Positions 56,956 to 64,000 of a DNA stretch of 64,000 bases are shown here, piece after piece. Source of the stretch: Secundilactobacillus similis DSM 23365 = JCM 2765 (GTDB taxonomy: Bacteria > Bacillota > Bacilli > Lactobacillales > Lactobacillaceae). Each line of letters starts with the position of its first letter. Within the stretch, counting starts at the first letter, position 1. The translations under genes were made by a program, and so were the position numbers. The notes under the pieces are model-generated. The model saw nothing but the letters and a program-made list of their open reading frames with translations. It made no database searches and was not told where the DNA came from. The stretch is from positions 1-64,000 of the forward strand of contig NZ_BBAD01000006.1 in assembly GCF_001311075.1 (NCBI RefSeq), written 5' to 3'.

Positions 56956-57612
56956 CTAATACCAAGCAGGCTTATCCCCATCCGTACCCGGCTTACTAAT
57001 CCCAACCGATTCCCGAATCATCTGACTAGGCTCATCAATGATTTGAGTCACCAGCTGAGCCACACTTTTCCGTGAAACTTCGGTGCCTTTAAATGCCTGA
57101 CCTTTAACAGTTAGTTCGTAATCAACGGTGTTTTCATCTTGGAACCAAGCTGGCCGGATGAGCGTGTAGTCGGTCTTGCTCTTCTCAACGACATGTGTCG
57201 CATCTGCGTAGGCCGTTAACGTTGAGCCCAGCATCATTTGATTCCACTGACCGTATTTGCCAGGAATTTCGTTATAGACCCCGTTGGCAGAAATCCAAAT
57301 CAGGCGTTTAACGTTCGCTTTGTGCATGGCAGTAACCACTGATTTGGCCTGTTGGGCTAGGTTTGACCCGTACAGGTTGGCGTAGATCAAGGATTGATCC
57401 TGCATAATCGTCGTCAACTTAGCGGTGTTCGTAACGTCTGCTTTGACGACGTGCACGTGGTCGTTCGTTAATGGTAAGTCATTCAGCTTTTCTGGATGGC
57501 GAACCAATAGGGTGAGGTTGTCGAGCTGGTGACCAACTTGTGGCAGTAGGTTTTGAACAACTAGTCGGGCAATGGACCCACTTGCACCAAGAATTAAGAT
57601 ATTTTTCGACAT
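56956..57612 (-). CDS. NAD(P)H-binding atypical SDR oxidoreductase
   Basis: 218 aa. N-terminal Rossmann motif ILILGASGSIARLVVQNLL, then VHVVKADVTN and RLIWISANGVYNEI, features of the SDR_a5/NmrA-like group. The YxxxK signature is not canonical. GGAACGATT-type upstream region; the DMT gene upstream on the same strand is 17 bp away, so they may be co-transcribed. Function unknown, often annotated as saccharopine dehydrogenase-like or epimerase. Confidence 0.82.
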   Translation of the reverse strand: MSKNILILGASGSIARLVVQNLLPQVGHQLDNLTLLVRHPEKLNDLPLTNDHVHVVKADVTNTAKLTTIMQDQSLIYANLYGSNLAQQAKSVVTAMHKANVKRLIWISANGVYNEIPGKYGQWNQMMLGSTLTAYADATHVVEKSKTDYTLIRPAWFQDENTVDYELTVKGQAFKGTEVSRKSVAQLVTQIIDEPSQMIRESVGISKPGTDGDKPAWY

Positions 57613-57629
57613 GTTAAATCGTTCCTTTT

Positions 57630-58576
57630 TTATAGAAAGTGAATGCCAAGAACACTAATAAACATTAAAATCAAACCGATAATTTTTTCACGGTCAATGC
57701 GAACGGAGAAGGAATCGAATAACCCAGCGTGTTCGATAATGGCGCTGAAGAGCAGTTGGCCAAATAACGCTAGGACAACGACCTGCCCCGTGCCAATTTT
57801 AGGCACTAACCAGGAGCTGCAGAGAATATAGCGCCGCCAATGAAACCACCAAACCAGAGCCAGTGATAAGTTGCAGTACCACTAATTGCGGCTTTAATGG
57901 TGGTTAAATCGGCACGAGTAAGGATGATGACAACCAACAAAACGAGCGTGCCAATCGTAAACGAAATCGCAGCCGCCTGCATCGACGAATTAAGCGCAAC
58001 GCCCAAGTGGCCATTGATCGCCGTTTGAGTGGCCATTAACATGCCCGCAATGACGCCGAATAGTTGATACAGAAATTGATGTTGCGGTCGGTTCTGTGAT
58101 TGAGTGGCTTGGCCCATTGGGTTTGGTGGATTGAACACCCCAATCGTAATGCAGACGCCAACGATGACGAGGATGATCCCCATGAGTTTGATGATTGTCA
58201 TGGGTTGTGTTGGTGAGTTGAATAACCCAAATTGATCAATGATCACACCCATGATGATTTGCCCCAAAATGGGGAGCACCGAGGCCTGAATGCTCCCGAG
58301 AACGTTAAATAGGATGATGTTGCCGGTAAGGCCGATCACGCCTAATAGCCCACCCAACCAGATCCACCAAGGCTGAGTGGCGATAAAGGTTGAAGTGACG
58401 GTGAGCGATTGACCAGTCAATACGCATAGGATAATCAGGAAAAGCATGCCAATCGCAAATGAAATGCCAGAGGCAACGTAGGGTGATCCTACGAAGTGAC
58501 GCAGTTTTGAATTGATTGCAGTTTGGGTTGCTAACCCAGCACCCATTAAAACGGGTATCAGCGCTAAAATTAACAC
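57630..58576 (-). CDS. DMT-family transporter (YdcZ/DUF606), frameshifted
   Basis: About 315 aa with ten membrane segments in two homologous halves: LILALIPVLMGAGLATQTAI and GVIAGMLMATQTAINGHLGV begin each half with the family's TQTAIN motif. The first frame stops at IFSAAPG near 57808; adding one C gives SAAPWLVPKIGTGQVVVLAL and continues to a stop at 57630, the full two-repeat length. Substrate unknown. Confidence 0.83.
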
Positions 58577-58685
58577 GCTATCCCTCCAATATAGTTGAAT
58601 TACACTTGGCAGTGCAATTAGTAGATTACAACCTATAGTGCACTTGAGGTCAAGGCGAAAGCTTGATGAAAATCAGCAGGAATTA

Positions 58686-58735
58686 AAAAGAGCCACCGCA
58701 GGCGTCGACTGAGCGTCCTGCAGTGGCTCTTTTTA
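58686..58735. terminator. Bidirectional terminator
   Basis: AAAAAGAGCCACCGCAGG / CCTGCAGTGGCTCTTTTT stem, near-perfect, just past the stop of the 58742 gene. Confidence 0.88.
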
Positions 58736-58741
58736 GGATGA

Positions 58742-59416
58742 TTAGTAACGGCGAGTTGGAACGGGATTATTCCCTGAGTAGAGGGTGATCTGCTGATTAG
58801 GATATTGATGATTTTCGACGATATCAATCATCCCTTTAGCATAATCCGCGTAACTAATGTAGTCGTTGGTACCATCATTTGGGTCATCGGTGGGTAAATA
58901 TAGATCACCATCAACGTGGTAATGACGAGTCATCGTGCCATCCGGATCGAAATTATAGGGCGGGGTGACATAAGTCCAATTGACACCGTGACTTGATTTG
59001 AGAATCTGCAGGCCAAGATTATGGGCCTGACACAGGTCCTGCATAAACCGTGGGTAGTAGTTATGCCAGTCCTGCAACTGGTGGCGGTGTTTTTCGTCAG
59101 TGTAGAGCGTATTCGCCCCACCAACTTTGAGATAACGGGTTTGAGACCCTTTAAGCAACGCGGTCACGTGCGCTAGTCCTTCACTATGGACGGATTCAGT
59201 TTTAGGATTCCACGCCCCAACGGCATCGATAACGGCATCCATCCCGAGAACATCGGTTGCGGTGAGGTCACGAATATCCTTGATAAGAAGGTTGGCAACA
59301 AGGGGATGAGCGTGTTTTCGATGGGCAACACCAGTAACGGTATGTCCGCGACGTTGCGCCTCTTTAAAAATTGCCCGACCGGCATGGCCAAATACGCCGA
59401 TAATCATTAATTTCAT
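58742..59416 (-). CDS. NAD(P)-binding protein, NADH-flavin reductase-like
   Basis: 224 aa. N-terminal MIIGVFGHAGRAIFKEAQRR is a GxxGxxG-type Rossmann motif with a following Thr/His loop (VTGVAHRKH); VIDAVGAW, RYLKVGGANTLY and NWTYVTPPYNFD are typical of YwnB/YhfK-like NAD(P)H-binding proteins. A MerR gene lies 50 bp upstream on the same strand; the pair is probably one operon, a common arrangement for stress-responsive reductases. Confidence 0.83.
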   Translation of the reverse strand: MKLMIIGVFGHAGRAIFKEAQRRGHTVTGVAHRKHAHPLVANLLIKDIRDLTATDVLGMDAVIDAVGAWNPKTESVHSEGLAHVTALLKGSQTRYLKVGGANTLYTDEKHRHQLQDWHNYYPRFMQDLCQAHNLGLQILKSSHGVNWTYVTPPYNFDPDGTMTRHYHVDGDLYLPTDDPNDGTNDYISYADYAKGMIDIVENHQYPNQQITLYSGNNPVPTRRY

Positions 59417-59466
59417 GCTGATGGCCTCCTTTATGTCAAAGGATACAACCTCAAGTTAACTAGAGG

Positions 59467-59940
59467 TCAACGATTTGAATCGTGGTCATTGGTAAGCTGA
59501 TCATACTGGTCGAAAGTGGATTGCGCAATTTCGTTAGTATCGTCAACTAAGTGAATGCGCTCAGTTCCGGCGTCTAAGGCCTTTTCGTAATACCATTGTT
59601 TGAAGTGTAGGTGGGCCATGGAGGCGTTGAGGCTGTCAATTCGGGACTGTAATTCGTGCTCGTGCTGTTTTAAGAAATCGTATCGGGCTTGGAGCGTCCC
59701 ATCGCCTTGGAGTCGCCAGCCTTCGAACGTGGCGCTATCCTTGATTGAAACGCCAGCGTCGCGAAGGTCTAATATCATTTGAAGTGTTCGGATATCATCT
59801 TCGGTAAATTGGCGTCGGCCACCTGAATCGCGCTTGAGGAGGGGTAGCAATCCCTCGGCATCGTAGTAGCGAATGGCCTGAACGGTTAAGTTGAGTTTTT
59901 TGGCAACGTCGCCGATGCTGTATGTGATGTCGTTATTCAC
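59467..59940 (-). CDS. MerR family transcriptional regulator
   Basis: 157 aa. N-terminal winged HTH (YSIGDVAKKLNLTVQAIRYY, DAEGLLPLLKRDSGGRRQF) followed by a dimerisation coiled coil (about 85-125, HEHELQSRIDSLNASMAHL). No Cys-based metal site. Likely controls the reductase gene directly downstream. Confidence 0.9.
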   Translation of the reverse strand: MNNDITYSIGDVAKKLNLTVQAIRYYDAEGLLPLLKRDSGGRRQFTEDDIRTLQMILDLRDAGVSIKDSATFEGWRLQGDGTLQARYDFLKQHEHELQSRIDSLNASMAHLHFKQWYYEKALDAGTERIHLVDDTNEIAQSTFDQYDQLTNDHDSNR

Positions 59941-60067
59941 TTAGGTCACCTTCATTTTTAAGTTAGTTTGAGTCATATTGCTTTAATCGTATCATTATCG
60001 GTACCTAGTGAGCGGATTAAATCAAAAGATTATCGGGAATCCGGGGGAATAATAAATAACCCAACAA

Positions 60068-60105
60068 AAAAGAGTGCCCCGCAATCCTGCGGTCAGCGCT
60101 CTTTT
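60068..60105. terminator. Intrinsic terminator
   Basis: AAAAGAGTGCCCCGCA / TGCGGTCAGCGCTCTTTT, an imperfect stem, serving the dehydrogenase gene on the minus strand. Confidence 0.7.
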
Positions 60106-60157
60106 CCTTGTGCATACTGTTTAACTGATTTAAATGACGATAAACGGCAAAGCTAGG

Positions 60158-61096
60158 TTAAGCTTCAGCAGCCGCAACCGTTGGCAACGTCTCAAACTTC
60201 TCGCGGATAAAGCCAGCAGATTGCGCCAACTTTTCCTCTTCTTCGTCAGTGATTGGCAAGCGAAGGGCTTCAACGATCCCAGTCTTGCCAATGATGGCGG
60301 GGTGGCCAACGTACGTGTTGTATTTGTCACTATAACATGAACATGGGCAAGCCAGGTTGGCATCGTCCAGCACGGCGCGGCTCAGCTTAACGGCGCAGGT
60401 TGCGATGGCGTAGCTGGTGTACCCTTTGCCGGAGTGAACGGCCCAGCCGCCGCCACGAGCTTGGCTTTCAAGTTCCGTCAAGTCAAGGCCGCGTTCTTCA
60501 GCGAGTTGTTCGATTGGCAAGCCGTTAACGGAAACGGTTGACCAAGCGACGAATTGAGATTCACCATGTTCGCCAAGGGTGTAGCCAGTGACGTTTTTAG
60601 GATCAACGTTGAAGTTTTCGCCAACCACCTTTTGCATCCGGGCGGTGTCCAAGAAGGTCCCAGTGCCTAGCACTTGGTTAGCAGGCAAGCCGGTCGCTTG
60701 TTGGAGGTAGTAGGTGATGCAGTCGCAAGGATTCATGACATCGATAATCACCCCGTTAAAGCCGGAGTTCTTGATCTTAGGCGCGATGTCTTGAACGATC
60801 TCACGAGTGTATTCAAATTCAGCCCAGCGGTTACCACTGGCATGGTCGAGGGCGTGAATGTTACCAGACGTCACAAATAAGATGTCCGTATCAGCTAATT
60901 CGCTGTAATCGTTCATCTTGATGGTTGTATGAGAATCCAAGCGCGCTTGGGCATCTTGTAAATCAAGTTGTTCAGCACGAGCCTTTTTCTCATTTTTATC
61001 GATTAAAATCAATTCATCCGCGATTTCTTGACAGACAAGGGTGTAAGCGATGGTGGAGCCAACGTGACCCACACCGATAATGGCGTATTTTCTCAT
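60158..61096 (-). CDS. L-2-hydroxyisocaproate/L-lactate dehydrogenase family
   Basis: 312 aa, start at 61096 with AGAAGGT upstream. NAD-binding YAIIGVGHVGSTIAYTLV and the acidic LILIDKNEKK; catalytic site in GTGTFLDTARMQ (Arg binding substrate) and GYTLGEHGESQFVAWSTVSV (His proton acceptor with its Asp/Glu). The usual NPVD motif is NPCD here. The sequence follows L-HicDH rather than classical L-lactate dehydrogenase, so 2-oxo acids from branched-chain amino acids are likely substrates. A pair of Cys in LACPCSCYSD is unusual. Confidence 0.88.
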   Translation of the reverse strand: MRKYAIIGVGHVGSTIAYTLVCQEIADELILIDKNEKKARAEQLDLQDAQARLDSHTTIKMNDYSELADTDILFVTSGNIHALDHASGNRWAEFEYTREIVQDIAPKIKNSGFNGVIIDVMNPCDCITYYLQQATGLPANQVLGTGTFLDTARMQKVVGENFNVDPKNVTGYTLGEHGESQFVAWSTVSVNGLPIEQLAEERGLDLTELESQARGGGWAVHSGKGYTSYAIATCAVKLSRAVLDDANLACPCSCYSDKYNTYVGHPAIIGKTGIVEALRLPITDEEEEKLAQSAGFIREKFETLPTVAAAEA

Positions 61097-61333
61097 ATGT
61101 ATTAACCTTCTTCTATGCAAATTCTAATTATGTTTTAACGATAAGCAGAATAACAGAGGATTGTTGCGTTGTCAACAGCTGTTAAGACTGACTAAGATTA
61201 GTTAGTGGCCATAAATCAGCCACCAACGCTGATATGATGGGCTTTAATTAATTCCTAGTAAAATAAACAATTTTTATAGCGCGCCCATTAGTGATACACT
61301 AGCCAAGTTAATCAAGGAGAGGTAAATAAACGG

Positions 61334-61900
61334 ATGGGAATTTTATTATATCTATTACTAATTTACGGCGTCTTCCGAGTCGCCCGAAAGTCATTTCAAT
61401 TTGAAAAAATCAGCCGGTTTGAGCTGGTAACGATTCCGGCGTACTCGGCGTTGATGTTTGTGCTGTCGATGCGTTGGGATGGTAACAACGTGCTATTGCT
61501 GATTGGGCTAATGGTTATTGCAGCGTTGATTGGCTGGTTCCAGTCATTGAAGGTCATCGTGCAACCCACTGACCAAACGGATAAGCATGGTCGGCCAATC
61601 GTGAAGGTGAAGCAGGGCTGGCCCTATGTGGTGGGGTGGTTGCTGGTATTTGCGCTCGGGGTTGCCGTTGAAGTTTGGCATACGGGGCAGTTTGAGTTAG
61701 TTGAAATTCTAAAGGAACTTGGGCACGAAGTTCGCGAAGACCTCTTCTTGTTCCTGAAGTTTGGCGACGACTACGCTTGGTACCTGTGGGCGGTTGCGGC
61801 AACCGCTAGTATCACTTATACCTGGTTGCTGCGACGGAAGGATCAAGCGGTGAGTGCGGCGATTCGGCGGCCGGATCGATCGAAAAATAAGTCGAAATAA
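61334..61900 (+). CDS. Hypothetical multi-pass membrane protein
   Basis: 188 aa with four or five hydrophobic segments (2-14, 36-54, 57-75, 100-118, 150-168) and a basic tail RRPDRSKNKSK. A charged loop at 76-98 contains QPTDQTDKHGRPIVKVKQGW. AAGGAGAGG upstream. I do not recognise the family. Single gene with a terminator right after. Confidence 0.65.
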   Translation: MGILLYLLLIYGVFRVARKSFQFEKISRFELVTIPAYSALMFVLSMRWDGNNVLLLIGLMVIAALIGWFQSLKVIVQPTDQTDKHGRPIVKVKQGWPYVVGWLLVFALGVAVEVWHTGQFELVEILKELGHEVREDLFLFLKFGDDYAWYLWAVAATASITYTWLLRRKDQAVSAAIRRPDRSKNKSK

Positions 61901-61943
61901 TAGGCACGCTCGGAAGATGATCCTTCTGAGCGTGCCTATTAGT
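61899..61943. terminator. Bidirectional terminator
   Basis: AATAGGCACGCTCGGAAG / CTTCTGAGCGTGCCTATT between two convergent genes. Confidence 0.88.
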
Positions 61944-61968
61944 TTAGTTGGATTGAACATTTCAGGGG

Positions 61969-62535
61969 CTACCGAATCACAACCTTCATCCCAAACGGCA
62001 CGTGCTTATACAGCCAGTACGCATCCGCCACCGTTAACCGGATACAGCCGTGAGACGCGCGATGCCCTAACATCGCGCCGGCAGACGGAATGTAGGCGCC
62101 ACGGGTGTTGATTGGGACACTGTGGAACAGGTAGACCCCGTGACCCTTCCAAGAAACGTAGTAGCGAGCGCCACCGAGCGGACCCATGAAGACCGGACCG
62201 CGTTCCTTTTGAATGTGGTAGGTGCCGGATGGCGTGGCCGCACCAGCTCGGCCGGTTGAGCAGTACATGACGTACAGGATCCGGTCGGTTTTCGGATTGG
62301 TGCTACTGTGGAAGTAGACCCGCTGGCGCTTCTTGCTGACGTAGATCCAAGCGGATTTGTAGCGCTTGAGGTTTGGATAAGCCTTCTTTTGGGAAGGTTT
62401 GCGCCAGTTAAGTGTGGTTGTTTTAGCCGACGTCGTTTTAGCGGAGGCCGTTGAAGTTGCCGTTGTCAGGCCGAAGCCAATCACGAGGCTGAGGAGTGCG
62501 AGTATGAGAAAACTAGTCTTTCGAATTGAAGTCAT
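61969..62535 (-). CDS. L,D-transpeptidase (YkuD domain)
   Basis: 188 aa secreted cell-wall enzyme. The start at 62535 follows AAGGTGGG. Signal peptide about 1-33 (FLILALLSLVIGFGL, cleavage after STASAKT). YkuD domain about 60-188: IYVSKKRQRVYFHSST, TPSGTYHIQKERG, FHSVPIN and the active site GHRASHGCIRLTVADAYWLY with Cys nucleophile and His. It probably makes 3-3 peptidoglycan cross-links or attaches proteins to the wall. Confidence 0.92.
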   Translation of the reverse strand: MTSIRKTSFLILALLSLVIGFGLTTATSTASAKTTSAKTTTLNWRKPSQKKAYPNLKRYKSAWIYVSKKRQRVYFHSSTNPKTDRILYVMYCSTGRAGAATPSGTYHIQKERGPVFMGPLGGARYYVSWKGHGVYLFHSVPINTRGAYIPSAGAMLGHRASHGCIRLTVADAYWLYKHVPFGMKVVIR

Positions 62536-62618
62536 CTTGATCCCACCTTTGCGGTATTTAACGCTAATGATTGTTACCTCAATTATACCATGGGGGCGGG
62601 TGGGGCAAAATACAGCAC

Positions 62619-62655
62619 AAAAAAACAGACCACTCAGTTGAATGATCTGTTTGCG
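62619..62655 (-). terminator. Terminator downstream of tRNA-His
   Basis: AAACAGATCATTC / GAGTGGTCTGTTT hairpin then TTTTTT on the minus strand, 12 bases past the tRNA. Confidence 0.75.
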
Positions 62656-62666
62656 TAATTCATTAG

Positions 62667-62742
62667 GGCGGTATGTGGGACTCGAACCCACGCGTGCCGG
62701 AACCACAATCCGGTGTGTTAACCAAACTTCACCAATACCGCC
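62667..62742 (-). tRNA. tRNA-His(GTG)
   Basis: Cloverleaf on the minus strand: acceptor GGCGGTAT / ATACCGCC of eight pairs including G-1:C73, characteristic of tRNA-His; anticodon stem CCGGA / TCCGG with loop TTGTGGT (anticodon GTG); T arm GTGGG TTCGAGT CCCAC. The 3' CCA is not encoded. Confidence 0.95.
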
Positions 62743-62818
62743 ATCACAGCGCAATAACTATTATAGCATAGTTAACTACGCGATGGTGCATTAATTTGAA
62801 TTATTTTGGCAAACGCCG

Positions 62819-63088
62819 TTACTTTTCGGTTGAATCGTCAGTTGCTTCGAGTTCGCCAGCCTTGATCATCGCCAGTGCGCGTTGATATTCGTTGACGGTT
62901 TCAGAGAAGGGATCCCAGAACTGGGGCGTGACTTGACCCACTTTGCGGACCTCAACGCCCATTGCAGTTGGGATGAGGTCGACCGCATCACCGTCAGTAA
63001 CCTGCAGTTGTGCAATGAGTTCGGCGGGCAGTTTAACGATGTAATCACCATCAGGGGTTTGTTCAATTTTTCCCGTTTGTGCATCCAT
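62819..63088 (-). CDS. AbrB/SpoVT-like small protein
   Basis: 89 aa. Residues about 5-50 (KIEQTPDGDYIVKLPAEL, VTDGDAVDLIPTAMGVEVRK) fit a swapped-hairpin AbrB/MazE-type domain. A helical tail follows (FSETVNEYQRALAMIKAGEL). GGAGGCC ribosome site. No toxin gene lies next to it, so an orphan antitoxin-like or transition-state regulator. Moderate certainty. Confidence 0.65.
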   Translation of the reverse strand: MDAQTGKIEQTPDGDYIVKLPAELIAQLQVTDGDAVDLIPTAMGVEVRKVGQVTPQFWDPFSETVNEYQRALAMIKAGELEATDDSTEK

Positions 63089-63422
63089 GTGGAGGCCTCC
63101 TTAGTCGAGTGGTCCGGTGATGCGTTAAAAGCATGAAGCTATCACCACGTTGCCACTAGCGTATACGGCCATTATACAGCGAAACGGCGGCAACATGAAA
63201 TAATTCGGAAAATTTGGTTAAAAAGTAATCTATTTGACATCTTACGAAACGGCGTCAGGTCAATGAAAACGGTTGAAAATGCGTTCACGACTAAAAATTA
63301 ATTTGAACTGTTCGCCTGTAATTTTCAATTGGAAGTGTTAAACTACAACGTATGACCGGTACGTGATCGAGTAAGAAATCGAGTTGTGTAACTTCCTTGG
63401 CTTTGAAAAGGGGGGCTTGGGT

Positions 63423-63599
63423 GTGGCAAAACGTTACGTTGTCACCAGACCAAACGAGCACATTGTGCACCGGACGGATAGCCTTCAAACGGTTACCCAA
63501 ATTACTAAGCGACCTAAGTGGGTCGTAGAACAATATATTAATAGTGACAAGTTGCTTGATGGCTGGAAGATCGTCGACCAGAATCAGGTAGCGAGTTAG
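63423..63599 (+). CDS. Small hypothetical protein
   Basis: 58 aa, starting at a GTG after AAAGGGGGGC. Short beta-strand start (AKRYVVTRPNEHIVHRTDSL) then a helix-turn-helix-like segment (TVTQITKRPKWVVEQYINSD) and KLLDGWKIVD. Resembles small DNA-interacting modules but I cannot assign a family. The 63089-63422 gap before it shows no gene or repeat. Confidence 0.5.
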   Translation: MAKRYVVTRPNEHIVHRTDSLQTVTQITKRPKWVVEQYINSDKLLDGWKIVDQNQVAS

Positions 63600-63603
63600 G
63601 GGA

Positions 63604-63643
63604 AAGCCGCTGATACTGCAGGAATGTAGGTCAGTGGCTTTTT
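63604..63643 (+). terminator. Intrinsic terminator
   Basis: AAGCCGCTGA / TCAGTGGCTTTTTTT. Confidence 0.8.
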
Positions 63644-63649
63644 TTGTCG

Positions 63650-63708
63650 AGTATGTGGTGGAAGTCCCTTAGGTGCAAGTCCCTGCCTCTCGGAACACGT
63701 TTAGGCTA
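63650..63708 (+). repeat. HVE-A element copy 12 (fragment)
   Basis: Only the second arm and right stem: GTGGTGGAAGTCCCTTAGG, TGCAAGTCCCTGCCTCTCGG, AACACGTTTAGGC. The arm is the same as in copy 3. It immediately follows a terminator. Confidence 0.6.
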
Positions 63709-63947
63709 CATAACAGTCCCAAAGTAACACGGGCTTACACGCAAATCCTAAAGTAAGAAAGTCACGCAATCCTTACCAACTAACACCACAGCCACCAACT
63801 CAAAAACCAGAATCTGACCCAAAATGCAACTCATTTGCGCTTCATAGTTATTTCAAATTTTGGTAATAATTCGGGCATATGTATTTGTTACGCTTAATGC
63901 ATGGAATAAGACCGTGTTGATATCAAACTGAAAAGGAGCGAACGACC

Positions 63948-64000
63948 ATGGTGACTAAAATGCTGATTCAAGTCATATCGGTAGTCACGTTAGTATTCGG
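63948..64000 (+). CDS. Partial CDS running off the right edge
   Basis: ATG at 63948 with AAAAGGAG ten bases upstream. The visible 17 residues (MVTKMLIQVISVVTLVF) form a hydrophobic start, so a signal peptide or membrane helix. Product unknown. Confidence 0.55.
   Translation, partial: MVTKMLIQVISVVTLVF

Noticed and set aside
1-63708. HVE elements as a true integron with attC cassettes
   Set aside because: No integrase gene, copies in both orientations, many genes between copies are ordinary operons, and no attC core site (GTTRRRY) was seen at the ends. Only an analogy is kept.

Overview
The window looks like chromosome of a member of the Lactobacillaceae (Firmicutes). Supporting signs are strong AGGAGG-type ribosome sites, two T-box leaders, a TPP riboswitch over thiMDE, a malolactic enzyme with a divergent MleR, an L-2-hydroxyisocaproate-type dehydrogenase, a KxYKxGKxW-signal/LPxTG mucus-binding adhesin, paired YhgE/Pip proteins and cre-like sites. 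I cannot fix the species; a plant- or gut-associated lactobacillus fits.

Layout. 0-5.8 kb: membrane protein, RNA uracil methyltransferase, a composite hairpin region, galM, aldo/keto reductase. 6-9.5 kb: SDR, then TPP riboswitch and thiM-thiD-thiE. 9.6-13 kb: T-box, oppA-type peptide-binding lipoprotein, class I glutamine amidotransferase. 13-20 kb: GGDEF/EAL protein, HxlR regulator divergent from a D-2-hydroxyacid dehydrogenase, NudC, T-box plus amino-acid permease. 20-25 kb: small proteins, fused binding-protein/permease with its ATPase and a second amidotransferase. 25-28 kb: malolactic enzyme/MleR and a GNAT. 28.6-35.3 kb: one giant adhesin of about 2,226 aa with ten Muc_B2-like repeats. 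35.3-36.9 kb: a protein-poor array of four small-RNA-like units. 37.2-46.0 kb: a sulfoquinovose utilisation operon. 46.3-50.2 kb: LytTR regulator, LiaF-like protein, ABC exporter. 50.4-56.4 kb: two YhgE/Pip proteins flanking a secreted protein. 57-64 kb: oxidoreductases, MerR, dehydrogenase, L,D-transpeptidase, tRNA-His and small proteins.

Three things stand out. (1) The minus-strand operon at 38.3-46.0 kb encodes a YihQ-like sulfoquinovosidase, an aldehyde dehydrogenase, a GPH sugar importer, an FSA-type transaldolase, a DUF4867-like protein and a fucose-isomerase-like protein. This is the gene set expected for the transaldolase (sulfo-TAL) route: sulfoquinovoside to sulfoquinovose to sulfofructose, then cleavage to sulfolactaldehyde and oxidation to sulfolactate. 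(2) Four tandem units at 35.37-36.89 kb each have a promoter with up to four TTAAG-type hexamers at exact 11-bp period, ten bases from the -10 box. Two units show compensatory changes in hairpins with C-rich, anti-Shine-Dalgarno-like loops. They resemble streptococcal CiaR-dependent csRNAs. The sulfoquinovose operon promoter has the same hexamer/-10 geometry, which suggests one regulon. (3) About fifteen dispersed elements, here labelled HVE-A and HVE-B, consist of a conserved imperfect stem around a copy-specific but self-complementary arm. Several begin directly after stop codons.

Data quality: thirteen genes are broken by sixteen single-base losses. Each can be restored by adding one base, nearly always in a homopolymer run, and the repaired reading frames match family lengths where I know them. 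I read these as sequencing errors rather than gene decay and annotate the repaired genes as single features.
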